From assembly GCF_001546855.1 (NCBI RefSeq), contig NZ_KQ958176.1:1-64000 (forward strand): a DNA stretch of 64,000 nt, in the 5' to 3' direction. Within the stretch, counting starts at the first letter, position 1, and each line of letters opens with the position of its first letter. Shown here one piece after another: positions 9,076 to 19,753 of this stretch. The translations under genes and the position numbers were made by a program. The stretch is from Megasphaera sp. MJR8396C (lineage in GTDB: Bacteria > Bacillota > Negativicutes > Veillonellales > Megasphaeraceae). The notes beneath the pieces were generated by a model. The model worked only from the letters and a program-made list of their open reading frames with translations, had not been told where the DNA came from and made no database searches.

Positions 9076-9645
9076 ATGATACCCGAAACGATCTACAGCA
9101 AATACAGCCAGGCCATGTTTGACATTGCCAGCGAACAAAAGAAGCTTACCGAGTTCGGAACAGAATTAAAAGGCGTACGGGATGCGTTCCAGGAAAATCC
9201 CGATTTATGGAAATTCCTGAATCATCCCCTCGTACCGCCGCAGTCCAAAAAGGACACATTGAAACAGATTTTTGGGGACAGCGTGTCGCCGCTGGTCATG
9301 CAGTTCATGTACGTCATGATCGACCGGCGCCGCGAAGCGGCTTTGCTCTTGGGCATTGACGGGTTTATCGATTTGGCCCGTAAGGCTCAGAACATCGAAG
9401 TGGCTAAGATCCGCGTCGTCAAGCCGTTGTCCAAAAAAGAACAGACCAAGCTCGTAGCCAGCCTGGAAACCATGACGGGTCAGCAGATTGAACCGCTGTA
9501 CTACGTCGATCCGTCGCTTATCGGCGGCATGGTCATCCAAATTGGCGACAAATTAATAGACGCCAGCCTCAAGCGGCAACTGCAGGATATGCAGAATAGC
9601 TTGCTCCAGGCTGACGCGACGAATGGGGTGACGGACGAACAATGA
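9076..9645 (+). CDS. atpH: ATP synthase subunit delta
   Basis: A 189-residue soluble subunit that links the b stalk to the top of F1. It has the usual all-helical N-terminal half and the C-terminal [20 protein letters not shown] motif that identifies the OSCP/delta family. The stop codon overlaps the atpA start by four bases (ATGA), indicating translational coupling to the alpha subunit. Confidence 0.93.
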   Translation: MIPETIYSKYSQAMFDIASEQKKLTEFGTELKGVRDAFQENPDLWKFLNHPLVPPQSKKDTLKQIFGDSVSPLVMQFMYVMIDRRREAALLLGIDGFIDLARKAQNIEVAKIRVVKPLSKKEQTKLVASLETMTGQQIEPLYYVDPSLIGGMVIQIGDKLIDASLKRQLQDMQNSLLQADATNGVTDEQ

Positions 9646-11177
9646 ATATGAAGCCAGAAGAAATTACGGCTATAATCAAGAAACAAATCGAAGATTATAA
9701 TGTGGAAATGAACGTCGATGACGTCGGTACTGTCCTAGAAGTCGGGGACGGCATTGCCCACATTTACGGTTTGGAAAAAGCCATGTCCGGGGAATTGCTG
9801 GAACTGCCGCACGGCGTTTACGGCATGGCCCTGAACCTGGAAGAAGATAACGTCGGTGCCGTACTGCTCGGCGATGACGCCCTCATTAAAGAAGGCGACA
9901 CCGTCCGTCGTACAGGCCGCGTTATGCGTGTCCCTGTCGGCGAAGGCATGATCGGCCGCGTCGTCAATCCCTTAGGGATGGCCATTGACGGCAAAGGGGA
10001 CATCAAGACGACAGAATCCCGTCTGATCGAAGTCAAGGCTTATGGCATCGCCGACCGCCAGCCGGTCAAGGTGCCCCTCCAGACGGGCCTCAAGGCAATC
10101 GACTCCATGGTTCCGATCGGCCGTGGCCAGCGTGAACTCATCATCGGTGACCGCGGTACCGGCAAGACGGCCATCGCTATCGATACCATTTTGAATCAGA
10201 AAGATACAGGCGTCATCTGCGTCTACGTCGCCATCGGTCAGAAATCGTCGACCGTTGCCCGCGTCGTACGGACCCTGGAAGAACACGGCGCTATGGCCTA
10301 TACCATCGTCGTCGCCGCTACGGCTTCCGATGGGGCTCCGCTCCAGTACCTGGCTCCGTATTCCGGCGTATCCATTGCCGAATACTTCATGCTCCAGGGC
10401 AAAGACTGCCTCTGCGTATACGACGATTTGTCCAAACACGCTCAGGCATACCGCGCCATGAGTTTGCTTCTCCGTCGTCCGCCAGGACGTGAAGCTTACC
10501 CCGGCGACGTATTCTACTTACACTCTCGTCTGCTCGAACGGGCGGCTAAGCTGTCCGATAAATTAGGCGGTGGCTCGATTACGGCCCTGCCGATCATCGA
10601 AACCCTGGCCGGTGACTTGTCGGCATACATCCCGACCAACGTCATTTCCATTACCGACGGCCAGATCTTCCTCGAAACGGAAGCCTTCAACTCCGGGATC
10701 CGTCCGGCTATCAACGTCGGCCTCTCCGTATCCCGTGTCGGCGGCTCGGCTCAGATCAAGGCCATGAAGAGCATTGCCGGTACGCTCCGTCTGAACCTCG
10801 CTCAGTACCGCGAATTGGCCGCTTTTGCTCAGTTCGGCTCCGACCTCGATAAGAACACCAAAGCTCAGATCGACGCCGGCGAACGGACGATGCAGCTCCT
10901 CATTCAGCCGCAGTATAAGCCGATGGCTGTCGAAGATCAGGTCATGCAGATTTATTTGGCCGTTAAGAACTATCTGATGCCCATTCAGGTTGAAGAAGTG
11001 GCTGAATTTGCGGACGGCTTCATCACCTTCATGCACAGCAACTATCCGGAAGTCGGCGAAAGCATCAAGTCGACGAAGGAACTCGGCAAAGATGCAGAAG
11101 AAACCCTTAAGAAAGCCATTGCTGAATACATCAAGCAGTACGGTACTTCTCACGAGCTGGTTAAAGAGGAGGAATAA
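9642..11177 (+). CDS. atpA: ATP synthase subunit alpha
   Basis: Non-catalytic nucleotide-binding subunit of the F1 head (three copies). The 511 residues include the P-loop [10 protein letters not shown] at about residues 169-178, the signature [17 protein letters not shown], and the conserved arginine-finger region near SVSRVGG. It starts four bases inside atpH. Length and all landmarks are normal. Confidence 0.97.
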   Translation: MNMKPEEITAIIKKQIEDYNVEMNVDDVGTVLEVGDGIAHIYGLEKAMSGELLELPHGVYGMALNLEEDNVGAVLLGDDALIKEGDTVRRTGRVMRVPVGEGMIGRVVNPLGMAIDGKGDIKTTESRLIEVKAYGIADRQPVKVPLQTGLKAIDSMVPIGRGQRELIIGDRGTGKTAIAIDTILNQKDTGVICVYVAIGQKSSTVARVVRTLEEHGAMAYTIVVAATASDGAPLQYLAPYSGVSIAEYFMLQGKDCLCVYDDLSKHAQAYRAMSLLLRRPPGREAYPGDVFYLHSRLLERAAKLSDKLGGGSITALPIIETLAGDLSAYIPTNVISITDGQIFLETEAFNSGIRPAINVGLSVSRVGGSAQIKAMKSIAGTLRLNLAQYRELAAFAQFGSDLDKNTKAQIDAGERTMQLLIQPQYKPMAVEDQVMQIYLAVKNYLMPIQVEEVAEFADGFITFMHSNYPEVGESIKSTKELGKDAEETLKKAIAEYIKQYGTSHELVKEEE

Positions 11178-11180
11178 GCT

Positions 11181-12044
11181 ATGCCGAGTGCACGCGAAAT
11201 AAATCGACGGATTAAATCCGTTACCAATACTCAGCAGATCACCAAGGCCATGAAGATGGTCTCCTCCGTGCGACTGCGCCGTGCACAGGAACGGGCACTG
11301 GCTACTGCCCCGTATACCGAAAAAATGGAAGGCATGCTGCGCCGCTTGTCGGCCGCTTCGCCCGATTCCGGGAACCCTTTGTTCCAGTCCCGCGATGACG
11401 TCAAGAAGACGTGCTATATCATCATCGGGGCCGATAAGGGCCTGGCCGGGGCCTTCAATGCCAATATCAACAAGGCCATGGTATCGGTCTTAAAGGATAA
11501 GCCCCGCAGTGCGTCGGTCCTTTTCGTCGCCGGCCGCAAACCGGCAGAGTACTTAAAGCACCTGCGCATTACGCCGGATGAAAAATGGTCCGGTTTTTCG
11601 GATAAGCCGCAGCTCATCAATGCCCAGGAAATCGCCCACATGGCGACCCAGAAGTTCCTCGACGGCGAAGTCGATGAAGTCTACGTCATCTACACGCACT
11701 TTAAATCGGCTCTGTCCCAGGAAGCGAAAATCGTCAAGATGCTTCCCATCGATCAGGACGAACAGGGGGAAGACCACGGTCTGATGGAAGAATACTTGTA
11801 TGCTCCCAACGCAGCCCAGGTCCTCAATTCTTTGCTGCCCCAGTACTTAGATCTGTTTATTTATAACAGTCTCCTTCAGTCGGCTGCCAGTGAACTCGGT
11901 GCCCGTATGACGGCCATGACGTCGGCTACGGACAACGCCGGTGAGCTGATTGAAAAACTGACTGTTACCTACAATAAAGTCCGCCAGGCTGGTATTACCA
12001 ACGAACTGACGGAAATCGTAAGTGGCGCCAACGCCTTGAAATAA
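11181..12044 (+). CDS. atpG: ATP synthase subunit gamma
   Basis: Central rotor shaft of F1, 287 residues. The N-terminal coiled-coil strand (REINRRIKSVTNTQQITKAM) and the C-terminal strand (RMTAMTSATDNAGELI, then a helix rich in Leu and Lys) are those that pair in the shaft. It follows atpA by three bases. RBS GAGGAGG overlaps the end of atpA. Confidence 0.95.
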   Translation: MPSAREINRRIKSVTNTQQITKAMKMVSSVRLRRAQERALATAPYTEKMEGMLRRLSAASPDSGNPLFQSRDDVKKTCYIIIGADKGLAGAFNANINKAMVSVLKDKPRSASVLFVAGRKPAEYLKHLRITPDEKWSGFSDKPQLINAQEIAHMATQKFLDGEVDEVYVIYTHFKSALSQEAKIVKMLPIDQDEQGEDHGLMEEYLYAPNAAQVLNSLLPQYLDLFIYNSLLQSAASELGARMTAMTSATDNAGELIEKLTVTYNKVRQAGITNELTEIVSGANALK

Positions 12045-12051
12045 GACGTGA

Positions 12052-13521
<1,470 letters not shown>

Positions 13522-13524
13522 TCT

Positions 13525-13947
13525 ATGGCAGAAGCAGGAAAGACACTCCATTTGGAAGTCATAACGCCCGATGCTGCCGTACTCCATGAAGACGTGGACT
13601 TTATCCTCGTTCGCGCCTTAGACGGCGATTTGGGCATCATGCCCAACCATGCGCCGCTCATCGCGTCCCTGTCGATTTGGCCCTTGTACTATGACAAGGA
13701 TGGAAAACGCGACTGTGTTACCGTTGCCGGGGGCTTCATGGAAGTCCACAGCAATGTGGTTACGGTCATTACGCCGGCTTCGGAAAAGCCGGAAGACATC
13801 GATATCGACCGTGCTATCGAATCGGAAAAGCGTGCCGAAGCCCTCTTGGCGGAACACGCAGCCAACCTCGATGAAACACGGGCCCGCGCATCCCTGGAAC
13901 GCGCTCTGCGCCGCATTGACGTAGCCCGAAAATACGGCAAGCACTAG
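13525..13947 (+). CDS. atpC: ATP synthase subunit epsilon
   Basis: A 140-residue rotor subunit with an N-terminal beta sandwich (residues about 5-90, including GDLGIMPNHAPLI) and a C-terminal helical hairpin able to inhibit ATP hydrolysis. It is the last gene of the operon, three bases after atpD, and is followed within 15 bases by a strong terminator. Confidence 0.95.
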   Translation: MAEAGKTLHLEVITPDAAVLHEDVDFILVRALDGDLGIMPNHAPLIASLSIWPLYYDKDGKRDCVTVAGGFMEVHSNVVTVITPASEKPEDIDIDRAIESEKRAEALLAEHAANLDETRARASLERALRRIDVARKYGKH

Positions 13948-13961
13948 ATTTACCTGATTGA

Positions 13962-14010
13962 AAAGGATTGTCTCCTAAAGGTTTTATGCCTTTAGTGACA
14001 ATCCTTTTTT
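13962..14010 (+). terminator. Terminator of the ATP synthase operon
   Basis: The stem AAAGGATTGTC/GACAATCCTTT, with a second inner pairing CTAAAGG/CCTTTAG, is followed by a run of six T. Confidence 0.9.
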
Positions 14011-14024
14011 GATGGCTGAAAAGA

Positions 14025-14053
14025 TTGACTTTTACCTTTAAGTTTGCTATGAT
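14025..14053 (+). promoter_or_regulatory. Promoter of the glyQS T-box transcript
   Basis: TTGACT (14025-14030) and TATGAT (14048-14053) with a 17-base spacer, immediately before the T-box leader. Confidence 0.8.
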
Positions 14054-14059
14054 AAGGAA

Positions 14060-14286
14060 CGTACAATTACATAGGCGATGCAAGAGAACAAGTACGTATC
14101 TTATCAGCGAGGCCGGGACAGTGTGAGCCGGCTGCCGATGCGGAAGGCGCTCTGAAGGCCGCGGCCGGAAGTCATTCGATGTGTATGGCCGATCAATCAA
14201 GCGGGTCTTTTGGACCAATCAGGGTGGAACCGCGGGTACGTATACTCGTCCCTGTAACATACTATCTATGTTACAGGGACTTTTTT
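14060..14286 (+). promoter_or_regulatory. T-box leader controlling glyQS
   Basis: The roughly 225-base leader ends with the hallmark AGGGTGGAACCGCGGG at 14221-14236, followed by a terminator hairpin (14248-14280) and six T. Upstream there is a GC-rich hairpin region (GCCGGGACAGTGTGAGCCGGC) typical of T-box leaders. Uncharged tRNA is expected to stabilise the antiterminator and switch on the genes. The downstream genes predict tRNA-Gly; I did not assign the specifier codon by folding. Confidence 0.93.
14248..14286 (+). terminator. T-box regulated terminator
   Basis: The stem GTCCCTGTAACATA/TATGTTACAGGGAC with a five-base loop is followed by TTTTTT. This is the conditional terminator of the T-box; the alternative antiterminator uses the conserved GGAACC segment. 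Confidence 0.9.
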
Positions 14287-14305
14287 GCATGTAGGAGGGA
14301 ATACG

Positions 14306-15184
14306 ATGAATTTTCAAGACATGATATTTGCATTGAAGAACTTCTGGTCTTCTCAGGGCTGTATCATCTACGAACCGTATGATGTAGAAAAAGGGGCAGG
14401 GACCATGAACCCGGCGACGTTCCTCAGAACGCTCGGCCCGGAACCGTGGCATGTAGCCTACGTCGAACCGTCTCGTCGCCCGGCTGACGGCCGCTATGGC
14501 GACAATCCGAACCGCCTCTATCAGCACCATCAGTTCCAGGTTATCTGCAAACCGTCGCCGGACAACATTCAGGAACTCTATTTAAAGAGCTTGGAAACGC
14601 TGGGCATCAACCCGGCCGAACACGACATCCGCTTCGTCGAAGATAACTGGGAATCGCCGACCCTCGGCGCCTGGGGCCTTGGCTGGGAAGTCTGGCTCGA
14701 CGGCATGGAAGTCACGCAGTTTACCTACTTCCAGCAGGTCGGCGGCATCGACGTCGCCCCCGTATCGTCGGAAATCACATACGGCATGGAACGACTGGCC
14801 ATGTACATTCAGGGCGTAGAAAACGTCTATGACCTCCAGTGGAACGAAACGGCCACCTACGGCGATATCTTCCATCAGAACGAAGTCGAACAGTCGACGT
14901 ATGCCTTTGAACTGAGTAACGCCGACCTCTTGTTCCACCTCTTCGATGAATATGAAAAAGAAGCTATGCGGGTCATCAAAGCCGGCTTCGTCCTTCCGGC
15001 CTATGACTACGTATTGAAATGCTCGCACACGTTCAACCTCCTCGATGCCCGCGGCGCCATCAGCGTCAGCGAACGAGCTGCCTTCATCGGCCGCGTCCGC
15101 AATATGGCCCGGGCCTGCGCTAAGGCATACCTGGAACAGCGTGAAAAATTAGGATTCCCAATGCTTTCCAAGGAGGAAAAATAA
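14306..15184 (+). CDS. glyQ: Glycyl-tRNA synthetase alpha chain
   Basis: Catalytic chain of the bacterial alpha2beta2 glycyl-tRNA synthetase, which charges tRNA-Gly. The 292 residues begin [14 protein letters not shown] and contain the family signature [37 protein letters not shown] and the motif 2-like YQHHQFQV. The ATG at 14306 has AGGAGGG five bases upstream. The frame is open for seven more codons upstream, but those lie in the T-box terminator. It is adjacent to glyS with one base between stop and start. Confidence 0.97.
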   Translation: MNFQDMIFALKNFWSSQGCIIYEPYDVEKGAGTMNPATFLRTLGPEPWHVAYVEPSRRPADGRYGDNPNRLYQHHQFQVICKPSPDNIQELYLKSLETLGINPAEHDIRFVEDNWESPTLGAWGLGWEVWLDGMEVTQFTYFQQVGGIDVAPVSSEITYGMERLAMYIQGVENVYDLQWNETATYGDIFHQNEVEQSTYAFELSNADLLFHLFDEYEKEAMRVIKAGFVLPAYDYVLKCSHTFNLLDARGAISVSERAAFIGRVRNMARACAKAYLEQREKLGFPMLSKEEK

Positions 15185-15185
15185 G

Positions 15186-17234
15186 ATGAGCAAAGATTTG
15201 TTACTTGAAATCGGCACCGAAGAAATCCCGGCTCATTATATGCCGAGTATCCTCGGTCAGGTCAAAGACTTGGCTGAAAAATCGTTTGGCGAAGCGAATA
15301 TCGCCTATGAATCGGTCCGCACCTTGGGCACGCCGCGCCGTATCGCCTTGCTGATGAAAGGCGTTGCTGAAAAGCAGGCTGACGTCTCAGCTAAGCATAA
15401 GGGCCCGTCGGTCTCCATCGCTTATGACGGCGACGGAAAACCGACCAAGGCTGCCATGGGTTTTGCCCGCGGCCAGAAAATCGATGTCGCAGATTTGACC
15501 GTTGAAGACGGCTACGTCTACGCCAACGTCACCAGCGTCGGCGCTGAAACGAAGGGCCTTTTGCCGGACCTCATGAAGGGCATCGTAACGGGTCTCAACT
15601 TCCCCAAGAGCATGCACTGGGGGAGCCTCGACTTCCATTTCGTCCGTCCGATTCGCTGGTTCGTCGCCCTCTTTGATACGGAGGTCATTCCCTTTGAATT
15701 GGCCAACGTCCAGTCTGGCAAGGTCAGCCGCGGCCATCGCTTCCTCGGCACCGGCGACTTCACCATCGACGATCCGGCTTCCTATGAAAAAATCTGCGAA
15801 GAACACTTCCTCATCGTCGATCCGGAAAAACGCCGCCAGCTCATCCTCGACGGCCTCCAGAAACTGGCTGACGAAAAGGGCGGTACGGTCATCATGGACG
15901 ACGACCTCCTCGAAGAAGTCGTCTACCTCGTCGAATATCCGACGGCCCTTTGCGGGGAATTCGATAAAGACTATCTGAAACTGCCCGAAGCCGCCATCAT
16001 TACGCCCATGAAGGACCACCAGCGCTATTTCCCCATGCGCGACGCCGACGGCAAGCTCATGAACCTCTTCTTGACCGTCCGCAACGGCAATGACTACCAT
16101 TTGGAAACGGTCCAGCACGGGAACGAACGCGTCCTCCGGGCCCGCCTCGACGACGCCAAGTTCTTCTTCGAAGAAGATAAGAAGCATACCTTGGCCGACT
16201 ACACGGAAAAATTGAAGAAAATCGTCTTCCAGGACGGCCTCGGCACGCTTTCCGATAAGGCTCAGCGCCTGGCACAGATTACGGTATTCCTCAATCAGAA
16301 ACTCGATCTCGGCCTCGACGATGCTAAGTTGCAGCGGGCGTCGGAACTGGCTAAAGCTGATCTGGCTACCCAGATGGTCATGGAATTTACGGAACTCCAG
16401 GGCGTCATGGGTAAGGAATACGCCCTCATCGATGGGGAAGACGAAGCCGTTGCCGAAGCCATCAACGAACAGTATCAGCCGCGCTTTGCCGGTGACGAAC
16501 TGCCGGCGACCGACATGGGCCGCATCCTCGGTATTGCCGATAAATTCGACACCATTACGGGCATGTTCAGCCGCGGCTTCATTCCGACAGGCTCCCAGGA
16601 CCCCTTCGCCCTGCGCCGTCAGACCATCGGCATCTTGAACATCGTCATGGATGCCGGCTGGAACATCAACTGCCACGAAGTCTTCGCCTTCATCCTGAAC
16701 CTTCTCGGCGTCACCGGCGAAGATGCCGCGACGGTCATGGGGCAGCTCGACGATTACTTTACCCTGCGCCTGAAGAATATCTTCCAGGATAAGGGCATGG
16801 ATTACCACATCATCGACTGCGTCCTGAGCTCGGATACGCTCAACGCCAACGAAGCCGCTCGCCGCGCCCAGGCCCTCATCGATGCCGACATCATGAGCAA
16901 GACCGACCTGCTCCAGGCCTTTACCCGGGTCAGCAACATGATCAAAGGTGCCGACGACACCGACGTCGATCCTGACCTCTTTGAAACCGATGAAGAACGG
17001 GCCCTCTACAGCGCCTGCCAGGCCATGCAGGTCAATTTGTCCCAGCAGTACGCCGTCTATGACTACCAGAGCGTTGCCGACATCTTGTCCGAAGGCATTG
17101 CCGTCATCAATGAATTCTTAGACAACGTCCTGGTCATGCATAAAGATGAAGCCGTCAAAGAAAACCGACTCCATCTCCTGGCTCTGACCTACAGCCTCAT
17201 TCAGCCTCTCGGCGATATCAAAAAATTATCGTAA
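15186..17234 (+). CDS. glyS: Glycyl-tRNA synthetase beta chain
   Basis: The 682-residue beta chain binds and positions tRNA-Gly for the alpha chain. It opens with LLLEIGTEEIPAHYMP, the standard family start. The middle contains the HD-like segment LARASELAKADLATQMV-type helix (residues about 375-400), and the C terminus has the DALR-type tRNA-binding helices. RBS GGAGG lies in the end of glyQ. Length is normal. Confidence 0.96.
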   Translation: MSKDLLLEIGTEEIPAHYMPSILGQVKDLAEKSFGEANIAYESVRTLGTPRRIALLMKGVAEKQADVSAKHKGPSVSIAYDGDGKPTKAAMGFARGQKIDVADLTVEDGYVYANVTSVGAETKGLLPDLMKGIVTGLNFPKSMHWGSLDFHFVRPIRWFVALFDTEVIPFELANVQSGKVSRGHRFLGTGDFTIDDPASYEKICEEHFLIVDPEKRRQLILDGLQKLADEKGGTVIMDDDLLEEVVYLVEYPTALCGEFDKDYLKLPEAAIITPMKDHQRYFPMRDADGKLMNLFLTVRNGNDYHLETVQHGNERVLRARLDDAKFFFEEDKKHTLADYTEKLKKIVFQDGLGTLSDKAQRLAQITVFLNQKLDLGLDDAKLQRASELAKADLATQMVMEFTELQGVMGKEYALIDGEDEAVAEAINEQYQPRFAGDELPATDMGRILGIADKFDTITGMFSRGFIPTGSQDPFALRRQTIGILNIVMDAGWNINCHEVFAFILNLLGVTGEDAATVMGQLDDYFTLRLKNIFQDKGMDYHIIDCVLSSDTLNANEAARRAQALIDADIMSKTDLLQAFTRVSNMIKGADDTDVDPDLFETDEERALYSACQAMQVNLSQQYAVYDYQSVADILSEGIAVINEFLDNVLVMHKDEAVKENRLHLLALTYSLIQPLGDIKKLS

Positions 17235-17244
17235 GCCGCCTTTC

Positions 17245-17274
17245 TTGTGCAGCTAAATTTGAATATGGTATAAT
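17245..17274 (+). promoter_or_regulatory. Promoter of the exported-protein gene
   Basis: TTGTGC (17245-17250) and a perfect TATAAT (17269-17274) with an 18-base spacer, just after glyS. The predicted start site falls at about 17280. Confidence 0.65.
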
Positions 17275-17280
17275 AGATGA

Positions 17281-17303
17281 CAGATGCAGCCTGCCTGCAT
17301 CTG
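17281..17303 (+). terminator. GC-rich hairpin (glyS terminator or 5' stem-loop)
   Basis: A perfect nine-base stem CAGATGCAG/CTGCATCTG with a five-base loop, followed by TTATTTATTT. It may end glyQS, but it also begins right at the predicted transcription start of the downstream promoter and could cap that mRNA. The interrupted T run makes termination less certain. Confidence 0.5.
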
Positions 17304-17367
17304 TTATTTATTTGAAAGCCGTCTTTTCGCAAGTTTCATCGCACCAGACAATAAAGGAGTGATATCC

Positions 17368-17928
17368 ATGAAATTAAAGAACGTTGCCCTCTTAGTCGCT
17401 GCCTTGACCTGCATCGCAGGCTCGACGGCACTGGCTGCTGAAAAAGTCAGCATCAAGAGCGCCAATGCCGACAGTTACGACGTCGTTCAGGTCATGACGA
17501 CCAAGGATAAGGACTATTACCAGTATTACAACCGCACCTATCAGTATGCCGTCGACATCCCGCGTTCGGCGACGACTGCCGATATGACCGTCGACGGGGA
17601 CGGGGCTTACTTCCAGGACCCGAAGGACGATGCCGTTTTCCGGACCTATGCCGCCAAGAATACCATGGGCTTTTCCATCGATGAATTGTACAACATGGCC
17701 GTCGGCATGAACGAATCGCCGGAACTGACGACCAACATCAAGACCAAAGACAGCTACGCCATCGGCTGGACCGACGGCAAGACGTCTTACTATCACGAAC
17801 TTTACCTCAACGACAAGGATAAGACCTACGTGGCCTTTACCGTAACCTATCCGACGGACAAGCGGGATAAGTACCAGGCCATCATCTCCCACATGTCCCG
17901 TACCTTCCTGCCTAACGTGCAGATGTAG
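17368..17928 (+). CDS. Exported protein of unknown function
   Basis: I do not recognise this 186-residue protein. It has a clear Sec signal peptide (KLKNVALLVAALTCIAG, likely cut after STALA). The mature part of about 160 residues is polar, tyrosine-rich, and has no cysteine. Segments such as YQYAVDIPRSA, MGFSIDELYNMAVG and VAFTVTYPTDKRDKYQAIIS resemble the beta-rich PsbP/SRPBCC-like layouts seen in small periplasmic proteins, but that is only an impression. GGAGTGAT precedes the ATG at 17368. It has its own promoter and is monocistronic. Confidence 0.8.
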   Translation: MKLKNVALLVAALTCIAGSTALAAEKVSIKSANADSYDVVQVMTTKDKDYYQYYNRTYQYAVDIPRSATTADMTVDGDGAYFQDPKDDAVFRTYAAKNTMGFSIDELYNMAVGMNESPELTTNIKTKDSYAIGWTDGKTSYYHELYLNDKDKTYVAFTVTYPTDKRDKYQAIISHMSRTFLPNVQM

Positions 17929-17971
17929 GCCTTAGGTCCCTTCGTATTTGCGATTTTGCGAGAAAAAAGGC

Positions 17972-18000
17972 TTTACACAAAGGATTTTTTATGATATAAT
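17972..18000 (+). promoter_or_regulatory. Promoter of rplS
   Basis: TTTACA (17972-17977) and TATAAT (17995-18000), 17-base spacer. Confidence 0.85.
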
Positions 18001-18015
18001 TCCTTTGTTATTTTA

Positions 18016-18076
18016 GGCAGTCCGCTGCCCGATATGATCGGTATCATATGACGATTGCCGCGTACGATGGCGGCAA
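18016..18076 (+). promoter_or_regulatory. Structured leader of rplS (possible L19 autoregulatory leader)
   Basis: Three consecutive hairpins lie in the 105-base leader: GGCAG/CTGCC (18016-18029), ATATGAT/ATCATAT (18032-18049) and TTGCCGC/GCGGCAA (18055-18076). L19 leaders are known in Firmicutes as protein-binding autoregulatory elements. I see the stems directly; assignment to that class is inference. Confidence 0.5.
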
Positions 18077-18111
18077 CGGGGTAAGAATGTCTTATAGGAG
18101 GAAAAAGAGCA

Positions 18112-18453
18112 ATGAACATTATCAGCGTACTTGAACAGGAACAGCTTCGTGACGATATCCCGGCATTCCGCCCTGGGGATACTGTCAAAGTTCACGTAAA
18201 GGTTGTCGAAGGCAATCGTGAACGTATCCAGATCTTTGAAGGTGTCGTTATCGGCCGTCAGAACGGCGGTGTCCGCGAAACTTTCACTGTCCGCCGCATT
18301 TCCTATGGCGTCGGTGTTGAACGTACTTTCTTGGTACATTCCCCGCGCTTGGCTAAAATCGAAGTCGTTCGCCACGGTATCGTTCGCCGTGCAAAACTGC
18401 ACTATCTCCGCGGTCTTACCGGCAAAGCTGCCCGTATCCGCGAACGCCGATAA
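18112..18453 (+). CDS. rplS: 50S ribosomal protein L19
   Basis: A 113-residue ribosomal protein at the interface of the two subunits. The motif [20 protein letters not shown], the block [17 protein letters not shown] and the basic C-terminal [18 protein letters not shown] are diagnostic. TAGGAGG precedes ATG 18112. It is transcribed alone from its own promoter to a terminator, rather than with trmD and rimM. Confidence 0.98.
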   Translation: MNIISVLEQEQLRDDIPAFRPGDTVKVHVKVVEGNRERIQIFEGVVIGRQNGGVRETFTVRRISYGVGVERTFLVHSPRLAKIEVVRHGIVRRAKLHYLRGLTGKAARIRERR

Positions 18454-18475
18454 GCTATTGGCAAGAACACTTGAA

Positions 18476-18510
18476 AAAAGGTCTGTCGCAACTGCGACGG
18501 GCCTTTTTTT
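18476..18510 (+). terminator. Terminator of rplS
   Basis: Stem AAAAGGTCTGTCGCA/TGCGACGGGCCTTTT followed by a long T run. Confidence 0.9.
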
Positions 18511-18561
18511 GTGGCCTTCCCGCGCTTTCACAGGCGGCAGCATCGTTCCCGATTTATCCTA

Positions 18562-18597
18562 TTGTTAACCATAATACTCGGAAAATATGGTTGACTA
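18562..18597 (+). promoter_or_regulatory. Probable BirA operator of bioB
   Basis: TTGTTAACC (18562-18570) and GGTTGACTA (18589-18597) form an imperfect inverted repeat with an 18-base spacer. The half-sites match the biotin-repressor (BirA) consensus TTGTTAACC/GGTTAACAA; the spacer is two bases longer than in E. coli bioO. The right half overlaps the -35 box, so binding would block transcription. Confidence 0.7.
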
Positions 18598-18619
18598 GAG
18601 GCGGCTCTGCGCGTATAAT
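18591..18619 (+). promoter_or_regulatory. Promoter of bioB
   Basis: TTGACT (18591-18596) and TATAAT (18614-18619) with a 17-base spacer; the -35 box is embedded in the BirA-type operator. Confidence 0.8.
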
Positions 18620-18660
18620 AATCCCATAGTCACTAATAGAAAGAGGGGCATGGGTTAACA

Positions 18661-19665
18661 ATGAATACAATTGCAGGTTTGACCGAAAAAATTTTACGAG
18701 GCTATCGCATCAAACGGGGCGACGATCTGAGCCTCTTCCTGACGGCACCGCTGGATGAACTGAAAGAGGGGGCCGGCGTACTGCAGCGCCATTTCTGCGG
18801 CAACCACGTCGACTTCTGTACCATCATCAACGGCCGCAGCGGCCGCTGCAGCGAAGACTGTAAATACTGCGCCCAGTCGGCTTGTCACCATACGGGCTGC
18901 GATGAATACGATTTCCTGCCGAAAGAAGAAATCATGGCCAATGCCAAGGCCAATCAGGATGCCGGTGCCAACCGCTTCGCCATCGTTACCTCCGGCCGGG
19001 CCCTTTCGGGAAAGGACTTTGAAAAGGCCCTCGATACGTACCGGACCATGAAGGGCGAACTTCATATCGGCCTCTGTGCCTCTCACGGCCTGCTGACGAG
19101 AGCACAGCTCCACGCCCTTCGCCAGACGGGCGTCACCAGCTACCATCACAACATCGAAACGTCGCGCCGTTTCTTCCCACAGATCTGTACGACCCATACC
19201 TACGACGACCGCATCCGCACCATTAAAGATGCTCAGGCCGAAGGGCTCTGCGTCTGTTCTGGCGGCATCATCGGCATGGGGGAAACCTGGGAAGACCGGC
19301 TGGATATGGCCATCAGCCTTGCCGAACTCGGCATTGAATCCATTCCCATCAACGCCTTGATGCCCATTCCCGGCACGCCTTTTGAAGGACGGGAAGAACT
19401 CTCTGGCGACGACATCCTGCGGACCATTGCCTTCTTCCGCTTCATCAACCCCGAAGCCAATATCCGCCTGGCGGCAGGCCGTAAACTCCTGCCTGAAAAT
19501 GGGGCTACGGCCCTCCTGTGCGGCGCCTCGGCGTCGATTACGGGCAATATGCTGACCACGTCGGGCTCGACCATCGTCGAAGACATGGCCATGATCAAGC
19601 GCCTGGGCCTGACCAATGACGCGGCAGCCGAAGGGGGAAACTGCGGCACGACCTGTGCGTCCTGA
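18661..19665 (+). CDS. bioB: Biotin synthase
   Basis: Radical-SAM enzyme that inserts sulfur into dethiobiotin, the last step of biotin synthesis. The cluster motif C63-x3-C67-x2-C70 (RCSEDCKYC) is intact. YHHNIETS, GGIIGMGET and the IPINALMPIPGTPFE barrel segments are typical. The 334 residues are the normal length. RBS AGAGGGG lies 12 bases from ATG 18661. No other biotin gene is nearby, so dethiobiotin is made elsewhere or imported. Confidence 0.96.
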   Translation: MNTIAGLTEKILRGYRIKRGDDLSLFLTAPLDELKEGAGVLQRHFCGNHVDFCTIINGRSGRCSEDCKYCAQSACHHTGCDEYDFLPKEEIMANAKANQDAGANRFAIVTSGRALSGKDFEKALDTYRTMKGELHIGLCASHGLLTRAQLHALRQTGVTSYHHNIETSRRFFPQICTTHTYDDRIRTIKDAQAEGLCVCSGGIIGMGETWEDRLDMAISLAELGIESIPINALMPIPGTPFEGREELSGDDILRTIAFFRFINPEANIRLAAGRKLLPENGATALLCGASASITGNMLTTSGSTIVEDMAMIKRLGLTNDAAAEGGNCGTTCAS

Positions 19666-19717
19666 TTGCCATCGGAAGGCCCGTATCCCCGCTGGGAGCG
19701 AGCTTTTGACGAAGAAT

Positions 19718-19753
19718 AGAGATTTGCCTTTTGCCGGCAGATCTCTTTTTTTT
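19718..19753 (+). terminator. Terminator of bioB
   Basis: Stem AGAGATTTGCC/GGCAGATCTCT with a six-base loop and eight T. Confidence 0.9.

Noticed and set aside
15387-16808. 473-codon minus-strand frame inside glyS
   Set aside because: It lies wholly within glyS on the opposite strand, with no start signal and no recognisable motif.
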